A stretch of 7,954 bases of DNA from Sulfuricurvum sp. (GTDB lineage Bacteria > Campylobacterota > Campylobacteria > Campylobacterales > Sulfurimonadaceae), in NCBI GenBank assembly GCA_014764075.1, contig JACXUE010000052.1:1-7954 (forward strand), given 5' to 3'. Both the position numbers and the translations under genes were made by a program. How positions within the stretch are numbered: position 1 is the stretch's first letter; each line of letters opens with the position of its first letter. The notes beneath the pieces are model-generated. The model searched no databases. It worked only from the letters and a program-made list of their open reading frames with translations, and was not told the origin of the DNA. Positions 1-6,503 of the stretch are shown here, piece by piece.

Positions 1-3000
1 TGGATCATTTCAGCTAATGCTTCAGCCAGCTCAACCCCAAACCCGTGCACCATATTGTATTCGAGGTATTGATTGCTCTCATAGAGCTCTTTTTCGTAAG
101 CACTGAATTTATCCCCCACACTAACACATGTTAGTGGCAACACATCATCACGCGTATGGGTGAAAAAATCGCTCAGTGCCCGATGAGGCGCTTTTCTCTG
201 ACGTGGAAAGGAAAACACATGTTGAGCATTTCCGATAACCGCGTCAAGCGGTTGTGTGGAAGCATTGGCATCTATATTCCATCCTCTGGCTTCATCAAAA
301 ATGAGGAGCTCTTGATCATTGCTTCGTACTGGGTAATACCCATAGATGATAGTAGGCTCAAAAAGCTTTCGTTTGCGTATCTCGTTTTTGATCCGCTCAT
401 AGGCTGGGTAAACTTTACTCTCCATCAGCTTTTTATAGTCACTAACATCCATTCCTGCACGTTTATAGCCCCAATGCATTTTAAAAAGGGTCCGTTTGTT
501 GATCCATTCGCACACGATATCAAAATCAATTTGATCACCACGCAGAACCCGTCGTCCCCAAAACGGCGGAGTCGGGATTTTGATCTCTCGGCTGGGCATT
601 TTGAGTTCGTGATACGGAGGAATCACGACATCGTGCACCTCTTTGGGGGCTTTTTCAATCATGTCGCCCCCTAAACGGGTATCGAGTTCTGTGCTCGGAT
701 CGGCGTTGTATTTTTCGATACGGCTCATCGCGATAACCCCGTCAAACGCGTCGCGGCAGTAGAAGATTGGACCTTTGTAGATTGGTCGGCAGAAATCATC
801 GACAAAACTGCGAGTAAGTGCAGCTCCCCCAAGTAAAACAGGTATTTCAATCCCTTTGGCGGCCATAATCTCGAGATTCTCTTTCATTACTTGGGTTGAT
901 TTAACCAGCAGTCCCGACATCCCGATGGCATGAATACTTTTAGAGTTCATCACCTCTAGATACTCTTCGAGTTCGGTTTTAATCCCGATATTGATTACTT
1001 TGAAGCCGTTGTTGGAGAGGATGATGTCGACGAGATTCTTCCCGACGTCGTGAACATCCCCTTTGACTGTTCCGATCACGAGGGTGGTATCGGTATCCTT
1101 TTCCTGTTTCGAGAGATACGGATTGAGATAATCGACGGTCGTTTTCATCGTTTCGGCACTTTGTAATACAAATGGCAACTGCATTTTCCCCGATCCGAAC
1201 AGCTCGCCGACCACCTTCATCGCATCGATAAGGATTTCATTCACGATGGTGTCAGGGTTGATCGTATGGCGGACCCGCTCCACGAGTGGGATCATCCGTT
1301 CCTTGTCCCCATCTAAGAGAAGCTTGGCAATCTTTTCCTTGTCGCTGAGAGCTTCAAACGCTTCGTCGTTTTGGGAGTTGTCGATTGCTTTGTCGCTGAA
1401 GTGTTCGATAAATTTGAACAGTGACTGATCGTCTGGATGGAATAACAGCTCTTCACAAATAGCGCGGTCTTTCTCCGACATTTTGGTAAGTGGGATGATG
1501 TGTTTGACATTGATGATGACCGAGGTCATACCTGCTTCGATACAGTGGTGCAAGAAGACGCTATTAAGGTAGATACGGGCATGGGCAGCAAGACCAAATG
1601 AGATATTGGAGAGTCCCAAAGTTGAGCCAACTTCAGGGAATTCGGCGTGAAGTTGGCGGATCGCCTCAAGAGTTTGGATCGCCGCATCTCGGTATTCCAC
1701 ATCGCCGCTTCCTACGGTGAAAGTGAGCATATCGAATATGAGATTGCGCGGATCGATTTTGTGGCGGTTGACACACAGATCGTAGATCCGGCGGGCAACC
1801 CGCATTTTGTCTTCGGTGGTTTTCGCCATCCCTTTTTCATCAATAACCAAACATACCAGTGCGGTGCCGTATTTTTTGGCTAGACTACAGATTGCATCGA
1901 GTCTCTCTTCACCATCTTCAAGATTGACCGAGTTGATGATCGGTTTGCCCCCGATGCATTTGAGTGCTGCTTCCATTGTGTTGACCCGTGTGGCATCTGG
2001 CATGAGGGGGATGGAGATTTTTTGGTTGTAGAGACGCATGACGTGCTCCATATCAACTGTACCATCACGTCCGGCAAACTCGACGTTGACGTCCAAACAA
2101 TGGGCACCGTCGCGCACCTGTGACTGACCGACGCTGAGGGTCCCTTCATAGTCGCTTGCGATGATGAGCTCACGAAACGCCTTGGAGCCTGTCGAATTTG
2201 AACGCTCTCCAATCAATAGCGGGGCAGGTTTTTGGATCAGCTCAACGGTATTAAAGAGCGAGGCGACGGAGGGTGGGGTAAATCCTGTCGGTTTCTTTGG
2301 GGTAATGCCGGAGACTTTGTTCACCAGTGCGCGAATATGCTGAGGGGTGGTTCCGCAGCATCCGCCGAGGAAACTTACCCCGTCAAACGTGAGAAAGTCG
2401 CATTGAAGCTGGGCAAACTCATCAGGTCCCATCGGATAGTACGAATATCCGCCGCGATTTTGAGGCAATCCGGCGTTAGCGTGTACGGAGATCGGTTTTC
2501 CCCATACTGAACTGAGGGTTCGAACATGTTTGGCGTACTGTTCGGGTCCCGTTCCGCAGTTAAATCCGAGACTGAGGATATCAAAGGGCTCTAGAATCGT
2601 TGCGATGGTTTGAGCATCGGTGCCGATGAGCATTGATCCTGCGAGTTCGATGGTGACCGAGACCATAATCGGCAAATCAGCGCCCCTTTCTTTGTTTGCC
2701 GCTTCGCAGGCATGGAGCGCCGCTTTGATCTGTAACGGATCTTGGCAAGTCTCTAAGAGGAAAATATCGCATCCCCCATCGATCAGCCCTAAACAGCACT
2801 CGAGATACCCCGTATACATCTCATCATAGTTGATATGTCCGAGCGAGGGGAGTTTCGTCCCCGGTCCGATTGAACCCAAAACGTAACGGGGATGTTCAGG
2901 GGTGGAGAATTTTTCACATTCCGCTTTGCAGACCGCAGCACCCGCACGGGAGAGCTCATAGGCGCGGTGGCCGATGCCGTATTCGTCGAGTACCCAGCGA

Positions 3001-3236
3001 AACGCACCGAAAGTATTCGTGGTGATAAGATCGGCTCCCGCGGTGAGATAGGCGTGGAAAATGTCGCTCATCACTTCGGGAGCCGTGACATTGAGGAGTT
3101 CGTTGCATCCCTCCATCCCTTCCCATGCACCGTGCGGGATTTTATTGGCTCGTTCTTGAAGCTGTGTCCCCATGGCGCCGTCAATGATGAGAGGGCGGCG
3201 GGAGATGGTTTCAAGAAGGGTGTGTTTGACCGACAT
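1..3236 (-). CDS. metH: Cobalamin-dependent methionine synthase (5-methyltetrahydrofolate--homocysteine methyltransferase), C-terminus cut by window edge
   Basis: Cytosolic enzyme that moves a methyl group from 5-methyltetrahydrofolate through cob(I)alamin to homocysteine, giving methionine and tetrahydrofolate. A single open frame of 1078 codons runs off the left edge. Domains in order: homocysteine-binding domain, about 1-310, with DGAMGTQLQ near the start and the zinc ligands Cys227 (GFNCGTGP), Cys293 and Cys294 (GGCCGTTP); pterin-binding domain, about 335-590, opening with IGERSNSTGSKAF; helical cobalamin cap, about 630-715 (GELFGSGKMQLPFVLQSAE); B12-binding Rossmann domain, about 720-860, with KGDVHDVGKN placing the cobalt-ligand histidine at His729; and the start of the S-adenosylmethionine-binding reactivation domain from about 880 (IPTPPFWGRRVLRG). 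Against E. coli MetH (1227 aa) roughly 80-100 residues are missing, including the RxxxGYxxCP SAM motif. Landmarks at residues 227, 293, 343, 729 and the last codon share one frame, so there is no net frameshift. The ATG at 3236 follows a modest AAAGAG Shine-Dalgarno. Identification is certain; the missing end cannot be judged. Confidence 0.97.
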   Translation of the reverse strand, partial: MSVKHTLLETISRRPLIIDGAMGTQLQERANKIPHGAWEGMEGCNELLNVTAPEVMSDIFHAYLTAGADLITTNTFGAFRWVLDEYGIGHRAYELSRAGAAVCKAECEKFSTPEHPRYVLGSIGPGTKLPSLGHINYDEMYTGYLECCLGLIDGGCDIFLLETCQDPLQIKAALHACEAANKERGADLPIMVSVTIELAGSMLIGTDAQTIATILEPFDILSLGFNCGTGPEQYAKHVRTLSSVWGKPISVHANAGLPQNRGGYSYYPMGPDEFAQLQCDFLTFDGVSFLGGCCGTTPQHIRALVNKVSGITPKKPTGFTPPSVASLFNTVELIQKPAPLLIGERSNSTGSKAFRELIIASDYEGTLSVGQSQVRDGAHCLDVNVEFAGRDGTVDMEHVMRLYNQKISIPLMPDATRVNTMEAALKCIGGKPIINSVNLEDGEERLDAICSLAKKYGTALVCLVIDEKGMAKTTEDKMRVARRIYDLCVNRHKIDPRNLIFDMLTFTVGSGDVEYRDAAIQTLEAIRQLHAEFPEVGSTLGLSNISFGLAAHARIYLNSVFLHHCIEAGMTSVIINVKHIIPLTKMSEKDRAICEELLFHPDDQSLFKFIEHFSDKAIDNSQNDEAFEALSDKEKIAKLLLDGDKERMIPLVERVRHTINPDTIVNEILIDAMKVVGELFGSGKMQLPFVLQSAETMKTTVDYLNPYLSKQEKDTDTTLVIGTVKGDVHDVGKNLVDIILSNNGFKVINIGIKTELEEYLEVMNSKSIHAIGMSGLLVKSTQVMKENLEIMAAKGIEIPVLLGGAALTRSFVDDFCRPIYKGPIFYCRDAFDGVIAMSRIEKYNADPSTELDTRLGGDMIEKAPKEVHDVVIPPYHELKMPSREIKIPTPPFWGRRVLRGDQIDFDIVCEWINKRTLFKMHWGYKRAGMDVSDYKKLMESKVYPAYERIKNEIRKRKLFEPTIIYGYYPVRSNDQELLIFDEARGWNIDANASTQPLDAVIGNAQHVFSFPRQRKAPHRALSDFFTHTRDDVLPLTCVSVGDKFSAYEKELYESNQYLEYNMVHGFGVELAEALAEMI

Positions 3237-3266
3237 AAATGCTCTTTGTGTAAAAATTGGTGCTCT

Positions 3267-3272
3267 ATTTTA
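3267..3272 (-). promoter_or_regulatory. Candidate -10 box for metH
   Basis: On the minus strand this reads TAAAAT within GGATAAAATAG, about 30 bases ahead of the metH start codon. No convincing -35 box sits 17 bases further up, which is common for sigma-70 promoters in Campylobacterota. I see no cobalamin or SAM riboswitch in the short leader. This is a pattern match only. Confidence 0.3.
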
Positions 3273-3307
3273 TCCTAAAGGAGCATAAGCTTCTCTAAGT
3301 ATGAAAA

Positions 3308-3313
3308 TATAAT
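3308..3313 (+). promoter_or_regulatory. Candidate -10 box for the sensor kinase gene
   Basis: A perfect TATAAT (AAATATAATTC) ends 21 bases before the kinase ATG. The distance allows a leader of about 15 nt. The leader has only a weak purine stretch (TTGGAT) as ribosome binding site. No good -35 is visible. The promoter would sit back to back with the metH promoter in the 98-bp divergent spacer, so the two genes could share upstream regulation. Confidence 0.4.
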
Positions 3314-3334
3314 TCTTTGGATACACTCTAACCC

Positions 3335-5284
3335 ATGAAAAGATTATGGGTGTCATTGCTTTTTTTTGTTGCTCTCGGATGGGCTCAAGAGTCGGTGACG
3401 ATACAATTGCCGTGGCTTAACCAATTTCAGTTTGCCGGATATTATGTTGCAAAGGAAAAAGGGTTCTATCGTGATGTCGGACTCGATGTTACGATAGTGG
3501 ATGCGCGTACGAAGCAAGAACCATTTGAAGCGGTCATGAATGGAAAAGCGCAATACGGCGTCGGGCGTTCATCGTTAATTGTGAATTACATTAGCGGTGC
3601 TCCTATCGTATTGATGGCGGCAGTCTTTCAATCCTCTCCGATGATGTTACTTACCCGTAAAGATGCCGATATTAGAACAGTTAAAGAGTTAAAAAACAGA
3701 CGGGTAATGTTGACCGCTGATACGGTTGAGGGGGCGGAGTTTCAAGCGATGTTCCGCAGTGCCGGTTTAAAAACATCGGATGTAAAACTCCAAGAACACT
3801 CCCATGATGTCCAATCGTTGATTCGCGGTGAAACCGATGCAATGGTAGCGTATCTCTCCAACGAACCCTATATTCTTCAAAAGAGGGGAATTGAGTCTCA
3901 CATAATCCATCCTAAAGAGTATGGATTTGATTTTTACAGCGATCTATTATTTACGACCAAAGAGGAGACGATTAACCACCCACAAAGAGCTGAAGCGTTC
4001 TATACCGCTTCCATTCGGGGATGGCTTTGGGCATTCGATCATATCGAAGAGACGGCTGATTTGATTAGCAAATACTATAATCCGCAAAAAAAATCGCTCG
4101 ATGCTCTTATTTATGAGGGGCGGGTTCTTAAAGCGTTGGCGTTTAAACCAAATGTCGCTTTTGGAACCGTCGATTCCGTACGTCTTGAAAAGATCGCTCG
4201 GTGGTATCGGTTGATGGGGGTTATCCCTTTGGTCCCCTCCTTTGAGCCTCTGATCTATAATCATAATATTCTAGAGCTGAGCGATAAAGAGAAAGCGTGG
4301 CTCACAGCCCATCCGGTTGTTCGGGTAGGGATCGATCGGTATTGGCCTCCTATCGATTACCAATGGGTGTGGTGGATCGTCGGATTTATGAGTGTTATTT
4401 TCGTGTTGATCGCTCATAAAAATCGTCGGCTCGATACATTGGTTAGACAGCGTACCGATGAGCTTGAAACATTCAATCAGAGGCTTCAAGAAGAGATCGA
4501 AAAAGCGGTCGAAAAAAACCGTAAACAAGAGAAACTTTTGATGCAGCAAGCCAAAATGGCGGAGATTGGATCGATGCTCGAATCGATCGCCCATCAGTGG
4601 CGGCAACCGCTAAATATTTTAGGTCTTTCGATGGCACGACTAAATTTGAATTGTGCTTTGCGAGGAGACGCCGAATCGTCAAAAGTGATCGAGATTGCCG
4701 AAGCGCAAATCGGATATATGTCGCAAACAATCGATGATTTCAGAAACTTTTTTAAGCAAGACCGCGATCAAATAATGGTTAATATCAATACCCTGATCAA
4801 TGATGTCGAAGCGCTTCTTGGACCGTTGTTAGTGCTGAAAAAGATTGCGATAGAACGTAATGTCGATCCGACAATTTCGGTGTTGGTTTACCCAAACGAG
4901 TTCAAACAAGTTTTGATCAATTTAGTTAATAATGCACGAGAGGCGATCGAACAACATCGAGGACATGAACGGATCATCCGGATTCGGTGTACTGCAGATG
5001 ATCGATACTGCACGATCGGTATCGAAGATACCGGCGGGGGAATTCCGATGGAGATTATGGATAAAATTTTTGATCCCTATTTCACTACCAAATTCGAATC
5101 ACAAGGGACAGGAATCGGATTGTATATGGCAAAAATGATTATTGAAAAACATTTTTTAGGGAAACTTAGCGTCCATAACACCCCTAAAGGGGCTTGTTTT
5201 GAGATTCGACTCAATCGAGTGATGCCGCAGAAGTATAATGCACAATCTCAAAACAGCGAGACTCCTCTTTATAGCGGTAATTGA
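3335..5284 (+). CDS. Membrane sensor histidine kinase with periplasmic NMT1/THI5-like ligand domain and a vestigial second sensor domain
   Basis: Two-component sensor of 649 aa. Residues 1-17 are a signal peptide (MKRLWVSLLFFVALGWA). Residues about 19-240 are an NMT1/THI5-like substrate-binding domain (WLNQFQFAGYYVAKEKGFY), with its helical tail reaching about 310. Family members bind thiamine-precursor pyrimidines or related small molecules; the ligand here is unknown. Residues 314-342 (LSDKEKAWLTAHPVVRVGID, then YWPPIDY) match the opening strand of an SBP_bac_3 domain but stop there. The next residues, 343-361 (QWVWWIVGFMSVIFVLIAH), are the membrane helix. A charged linker, probably coiled coil, spans 362-410. 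The kinase core follows: H-box IAHQWRQPLN with phospho-acceptor His420, N-box with Asn529 and Asn533 (NLVNNAREAIE), G1 DTGGG (565-569), F-box FDPYFTTK (579-586) and G2 GTGIGL (591-596). All catalytic motifs are present, so it should be active. No PAS, HAMP or receiver domain and no adjacent response regulator. The protein is several hundred residues shorter than relatives I recall that carry both sensor domains. Confidence 0.93.
   Translation: MKRLWVSLLFFVALGWAQESVTIQLPWLNQFQFAGYYVAKEKGFYRDVGLDVTIVDARTKQEPFEAVMNGKAQYGVGRSSLIVNYISGAPIVLMAAVFQSSPMMLLTRKDADIRTVKELKNRRVMLTADTVEGAEFQAMFRSAGLKTSDVKLQEHSHDVQSLIRGETDAMVAYLSNEPYILQKRGIESHIIHPKEYGFDFYSDLLFTTKEETINHPQRAEAFYTASIRGWLWAFDHIEETADLISKYYNPQKKSLDALIYEGRVLKALAFKPNVAFGTVDSVRLEKIARWYRLMGVIPLVPSFEPLIYNHNILELSDKEKAWLTAHPVVRVGIDRYWPPIDYQWVWWIVGFMSVIFVLIAHKNRRLDTLVRQRTDELETFNQRLQEEIEKAVEKNRKQEKLLMQQAKMAEIGSMLESIAHQWRQPLNILGLSMARLNLNCALRGDAESSKVIEIAEAQIGYMSQTIDDFRNFFKQDRDQIMVNINTLINDVEALLGPLLVLKKIAIERNVDPTISVLVYPNEFKQVLINLVNNAREAIEQHRGHERIIRIRCTADDRYCTIGIEDTGGGIPMEIMDKIFDPYFTTKFESQGTGIGLYMAKMIIEKHFLGKLSVHNTPKGACFEIRLNRVMPQKYNAQSQNSETPLYSGN
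4352..4366 (+). other. Apparent in-frame domain-loss junction inside the sensor kinase
   Basis: Codons 340-344 join the first strand of an SBP_bac_3-like domain (HPVVRVGIDRYWPPIDY) directly to the transmembrane helix that normally follows the whole domain of roughly 200-230 residues. The reading frame is intact on both sides. I infer a precise in-frame deletion, either in this strain or in an ancestor. I see no obvious direct repeat at the junction that would explain it by slippage. Confidence 0.55.
5272..5283 (+). repeat. 12-bp direct repeat, copy 1
   Basis: TAGCGGTAATTG at the very end of the kinase gene, covering its last sense codons and the first two bases of the TGA stop. An identical 12-mer occurs at 5593-5604. 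An exact 12-bp match within about 320 bp is unlikely by chance. The pair encloses the small ORF and the palindrome. Confidence 0.7.
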
Positions 5285-5453
5285 GGCCGAAACTGTTAGC
5301 ATCCACGATTAACAATCTACCAAAACGTCGTGATATGCCGGTCGTTTGGTTATTATGGGATGAAACTTGAGGTCTCCTTGTAATAGGCAATTGTTCTGAA
5401 AGTATCGCATGATGAATGTTAACGGCAAGAAAAGAGGGGAGAATTTTGAAGTA

Positions 5454-5470
5454 TTGCTCACTGTGAGCAA
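5454..5470. repeat. 17-bp perfect palindrome
   Basis: TTGCTCAC, one central T, then GTGAGCAA: perfect 8-bp arms. As RNA it could form a 6-bp stem with a 5-nt loop. It starts 8 bases past the stop of the small minus-strand ORF. Neither strand has a following T-run, so it is not a classic intrinsic terminator. A protein-binding dyad or an RNA-stabilising hairpin are alternatives. Confidence 0.6.
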
Positions 5471-5478
5471 GGTGAAGT

Positions 5479-5559
5479 TTAGGCTACCATCCAGCTAGCA
5501 CGTTTGGATTTACGTAGTTTTTTAAGCAACGTTTTTTCTAACGGCGTCATTTTTTCCAT
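5479..5559 (-). CDS. Putative 26-aa basic small protein with strong ribosome binding site
   Basis: A short open frame, ATG to TAA, 26 codons. It starts MEKMTPLEK and carries a strongly basic stretch (KKLRKSKR) before a short tail ending in WMVA. Residues 1-20 would suit a cationic amphipathic helix. It is preceded by AAGGAG with a 6-base spacer, the best Shine-Dalgarno in the window, which is the main reason for calling it. A second in-frame ATG at codon 4 lies too far from that site. I do not recognise a family. It could be a genuine small protein, a leader peptide, or the surviving N-terminus of a larger gene broken when this segment was rearranged. No frame downstream continues it convincingly. 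The palindrome lies 8 bases beyond the stop. Confidence 0.5.
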   Translation of the reverse strand: MEKMTPLEKTLLKKLRKSKRASWMVA

Positions 5560-5592
5560 TGAGCTCTCCTTTATATATTGATGGCGGAATCG

Positions 5593-5604
5593 TAGCGGTA
5601 ATTG
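5593..5604 (+). repeat. 12-bp direct repeat, copy 2
   Basis: TAGCGGTAATTG, identical to 5272-5283. Flanking bases differ (ATCG before, GTTAC after). Read in the kinase frame, this copy would continue as SGNWLLYDNVF and then stop, suggesting what an uninterrupted kinase C-terminus might have been. That last point is inference. Confidence 0.7.
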
Positions 5605-5654
5605 GTTACTGTACGATAACGTGTTTTGACGAAACATCGGCATTTTTAAAAAGG

Positions 5655-5668
5655 GTCAGGCGTTAAAT
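5655..5668 (+). repeat. Left inverted repeat of transposase cassette
   Basis: GTCAGGCGTTAAAT, the exact reverse complement of 6487-6500. It covers the TAA stop of the transposase gene (5663-5665), so the end of the coding sequence and the end of the element are the same DNA. Outward, AAAAGG matches 4 of 6 bases of the other end. Overlapping it, GTTAA-ATA-TTAAC (5662-5674) is a small perfect hairpin not shared by the right end. Confidence 0.8.
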
Positions 5669-6439
5669 ATTAACCATTTCTGCACTTTTCTTTATTATCT
5701 GTGAAATACGGGCTCTTGAAATACCCAAATGACGTGCGATTTGCGCTTGGGTATATCCATCTTTTAATGCATAATGTATTGCCGTATCTCGCAAAAGTTT
5801 TGTCGAAATATCTTTAAAGTGGCTGTCAAGTGATCGGGTATATGCGAGACTTTTCATATTCTCATTGAGTAAAACTTTTTGTTTCTCAATAGTGTGTAGC
5901 GTTTTTATATCTTCTTCATTGAGTGTTAATCCTATAAACGAATCAATATATTTTATCTCATCGATCAGTTTTGAATGTAATGAACACTCAATCGGCGTTG
6001 TTTTATTTTTTAGTGCCCATAGCAATGTATAGGGATATTCACCTACGTTTTGAGCCATCCCTACTTCGATAGGATTATGTTCGATATATTTCACCAATGT
6101 GTAAAAATACGCTTCATCATTGATATAGCGTGAATAAAACCGTCCTTGCCAAAAATGACCGCTTCGTTTGTATTTTTTGTTTACATAGATAGCGTAATTG
6201 CTATTGATATGTTTCATAAATAAAGAGAGATTTTCAAGTTCAGACTCGATCAAAAGATGATAATGATTACTCATCAGACAATAATCATGCAAAATTACTC
6301 TATAGTTCTTACACGCTTTACACACGATTATCAAAAACATATCATAATCCTCATCACACATGTAAATTTCGGATTTATTGACACCTCTGTTGATGATATG
6401 ATGAAATCCACTAAGCTCTACTCTAGGTCTTCTTGGCAT
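5663..6439 (-). CDS. Y1 (HUH) transposase of the REP-associated tyrosine transposase type with C-terminal helix-turn-helix
   Basis: 258 aa. The N-terminal 130 residues form a Y1_Tnp (IS200-like) domain: GFHHIINRGVNKSEIY near the start, the HUH metal-binding motif at His59-Tyr60-His61 (SNHYHLLIE), the SGHFWQGRFYS segment at 93-103, and the catalytic tyrosine probably Tyr118 in KYIEHNP. The enzyme would nick single-stranded DNA and form a 5'-phosphotyrosine link. Residues 215-251 form a helix-turn-helix (YTQAQIARHLGISRARISQI), likely for DNA recognition or autoregulation; similar tails occur in this family. All key residues are present, so it looks intact. The ATG at 6439 has AAAGG about 7 bases upstream. 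Coding DNA is AT-rich compared with metH. It lies between 14-bp inverted repeats, one overlapping its stop codon, and directly behind the cyclase gene on the same strand. Confidence 0.92.
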   Translation of the reverse strand: MPRRPRVELSGFHHIINRGVNKSEIYMCDEDYDMFLIIVCKACKNYRVILHDYCLMSNHYHLLIESELENLSLFMKHINSNYAIYVNKKYKRSGHFWQGRFYSRYINDEAYFYTLVKYIEHNPIEVGMAQNVGEYPYTLLWALKNKTTPIECSLHSKLIDEIKYIDSFIGLTLNEEDIKTLHTIEKQKVLLNENMKSLAYTRSLDSHFKDISTKLLRDTAIHYALKDGYTQAQIARHLGISRARISQIIKKSAEMVNI

Positions 6440-6470
6440 CGTTTAACCTTTGCTTTTTGGTAGTGTAAAA

Positions 6471-6476
6471 ATTATA
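6471..6476 (-). promoter_or_regulatory. Candidate -10 box of the transposase gene
   Basis: Minus strand TATAAT within TTGTATAATTT, 31 bases ahead of the transposase ATG and inside the cassette. The -35 region would fall on the right inverted repeat (6487-6500), so transposase or its helix-turn-helix bound at the end could repress its own transcription. The -10 is seen directly; the autoregulation is inference. Confidence 0.45.
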
Positions 6477-6486
6477 CAATATTTAC

Positions 6487-6500
6487 ATTTAACGCCTGAC
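6487..6500 (-). repeat. Right inverted repeat of transposase cassette
   Basis: ATTTAACGCCTGAC on the plus strand, the exact inverse of 5655-5668. The outward extension (6501-6506) keeps 4 of 6 bases of the left end. It lies 47 bp upstream of the transposase start codon and next to the tandem TATATGTGA repeat. Confidence 0.8.
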
Positions 6501-6503
6501 ACT

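Larger units (their letters stand above)
5285..5662. other. 378-bp intergenic region between kinase and transposase
   Basis: This gap holds the 26-codon minus-strand ORF (5479-5559), the 17-bp palindrome (5454-5470), the second copy of the 12-bp direct repeat (5593-5604) and the start of the transposase cassette (from about 5649). Between 5285 and 5450 I see no credible gene. One minus-strand frame stays open from about 5483 into the 3' end of the kinase gene, but it has no start codon with a ribosome binding site and I recognise nothing in it. No strong terminator with a T-run follows the kinase. Confidence 0.6.

Noticed and set aside
156..3278. Many plus- and minus-strand open frames of 60-172 codons, such as 156-674 plus, 1880-2212 minus and 2892-3278 plus
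   Set aside because: They lie inside the continuous metH frame, which has catalytic motifs from end to end, and none has recognisable domains or sensible start signals.
3237..3334. Cobalamin or SAM riboswitch ahead of metH
   Set aside because: The whole spacer is 98 bp with a likely leader below 30 nt and no recognisable B12-box or SAM core, so there is no room for either.
3353..5138. Antisense and alternate-frame ORFs within the sensor kinase gene
   Set aside because: They are shadows of a gene with complete domain motifs; none has a ribosome binding site or a recognisable family.
5454..5470. Palindrome as a Crp- or LacI-type operator
   Set aside because: The half-sites are in the opposite order to TGTGA-N6-TCACA and do not match the lac operator layout, so naming a regulator would be unfounded.
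5210..5483. Minus-strand open stretch of about 90 codons without a stop, running from the palindrome region into the kinase 3' end
   Set aside because: It has no start codon with a ribosome binding site, overlaps a real gene antisense, and its translation resembles nothing I know.
5662..5674. GTTAA-ATA-TTAAC hairpin as a terminator of the transposase gene
   Set aside because: The 5-bp AT-rich stem is too weak and no T-run follows; it overlaps the stop codon and the inverted repeat.
6257..6463. Plus-strand 68-codon ORF opposite the transposase start
   Set aside because: It is antisense to a well-supported Y1 transposase with intact catalytic motifs.
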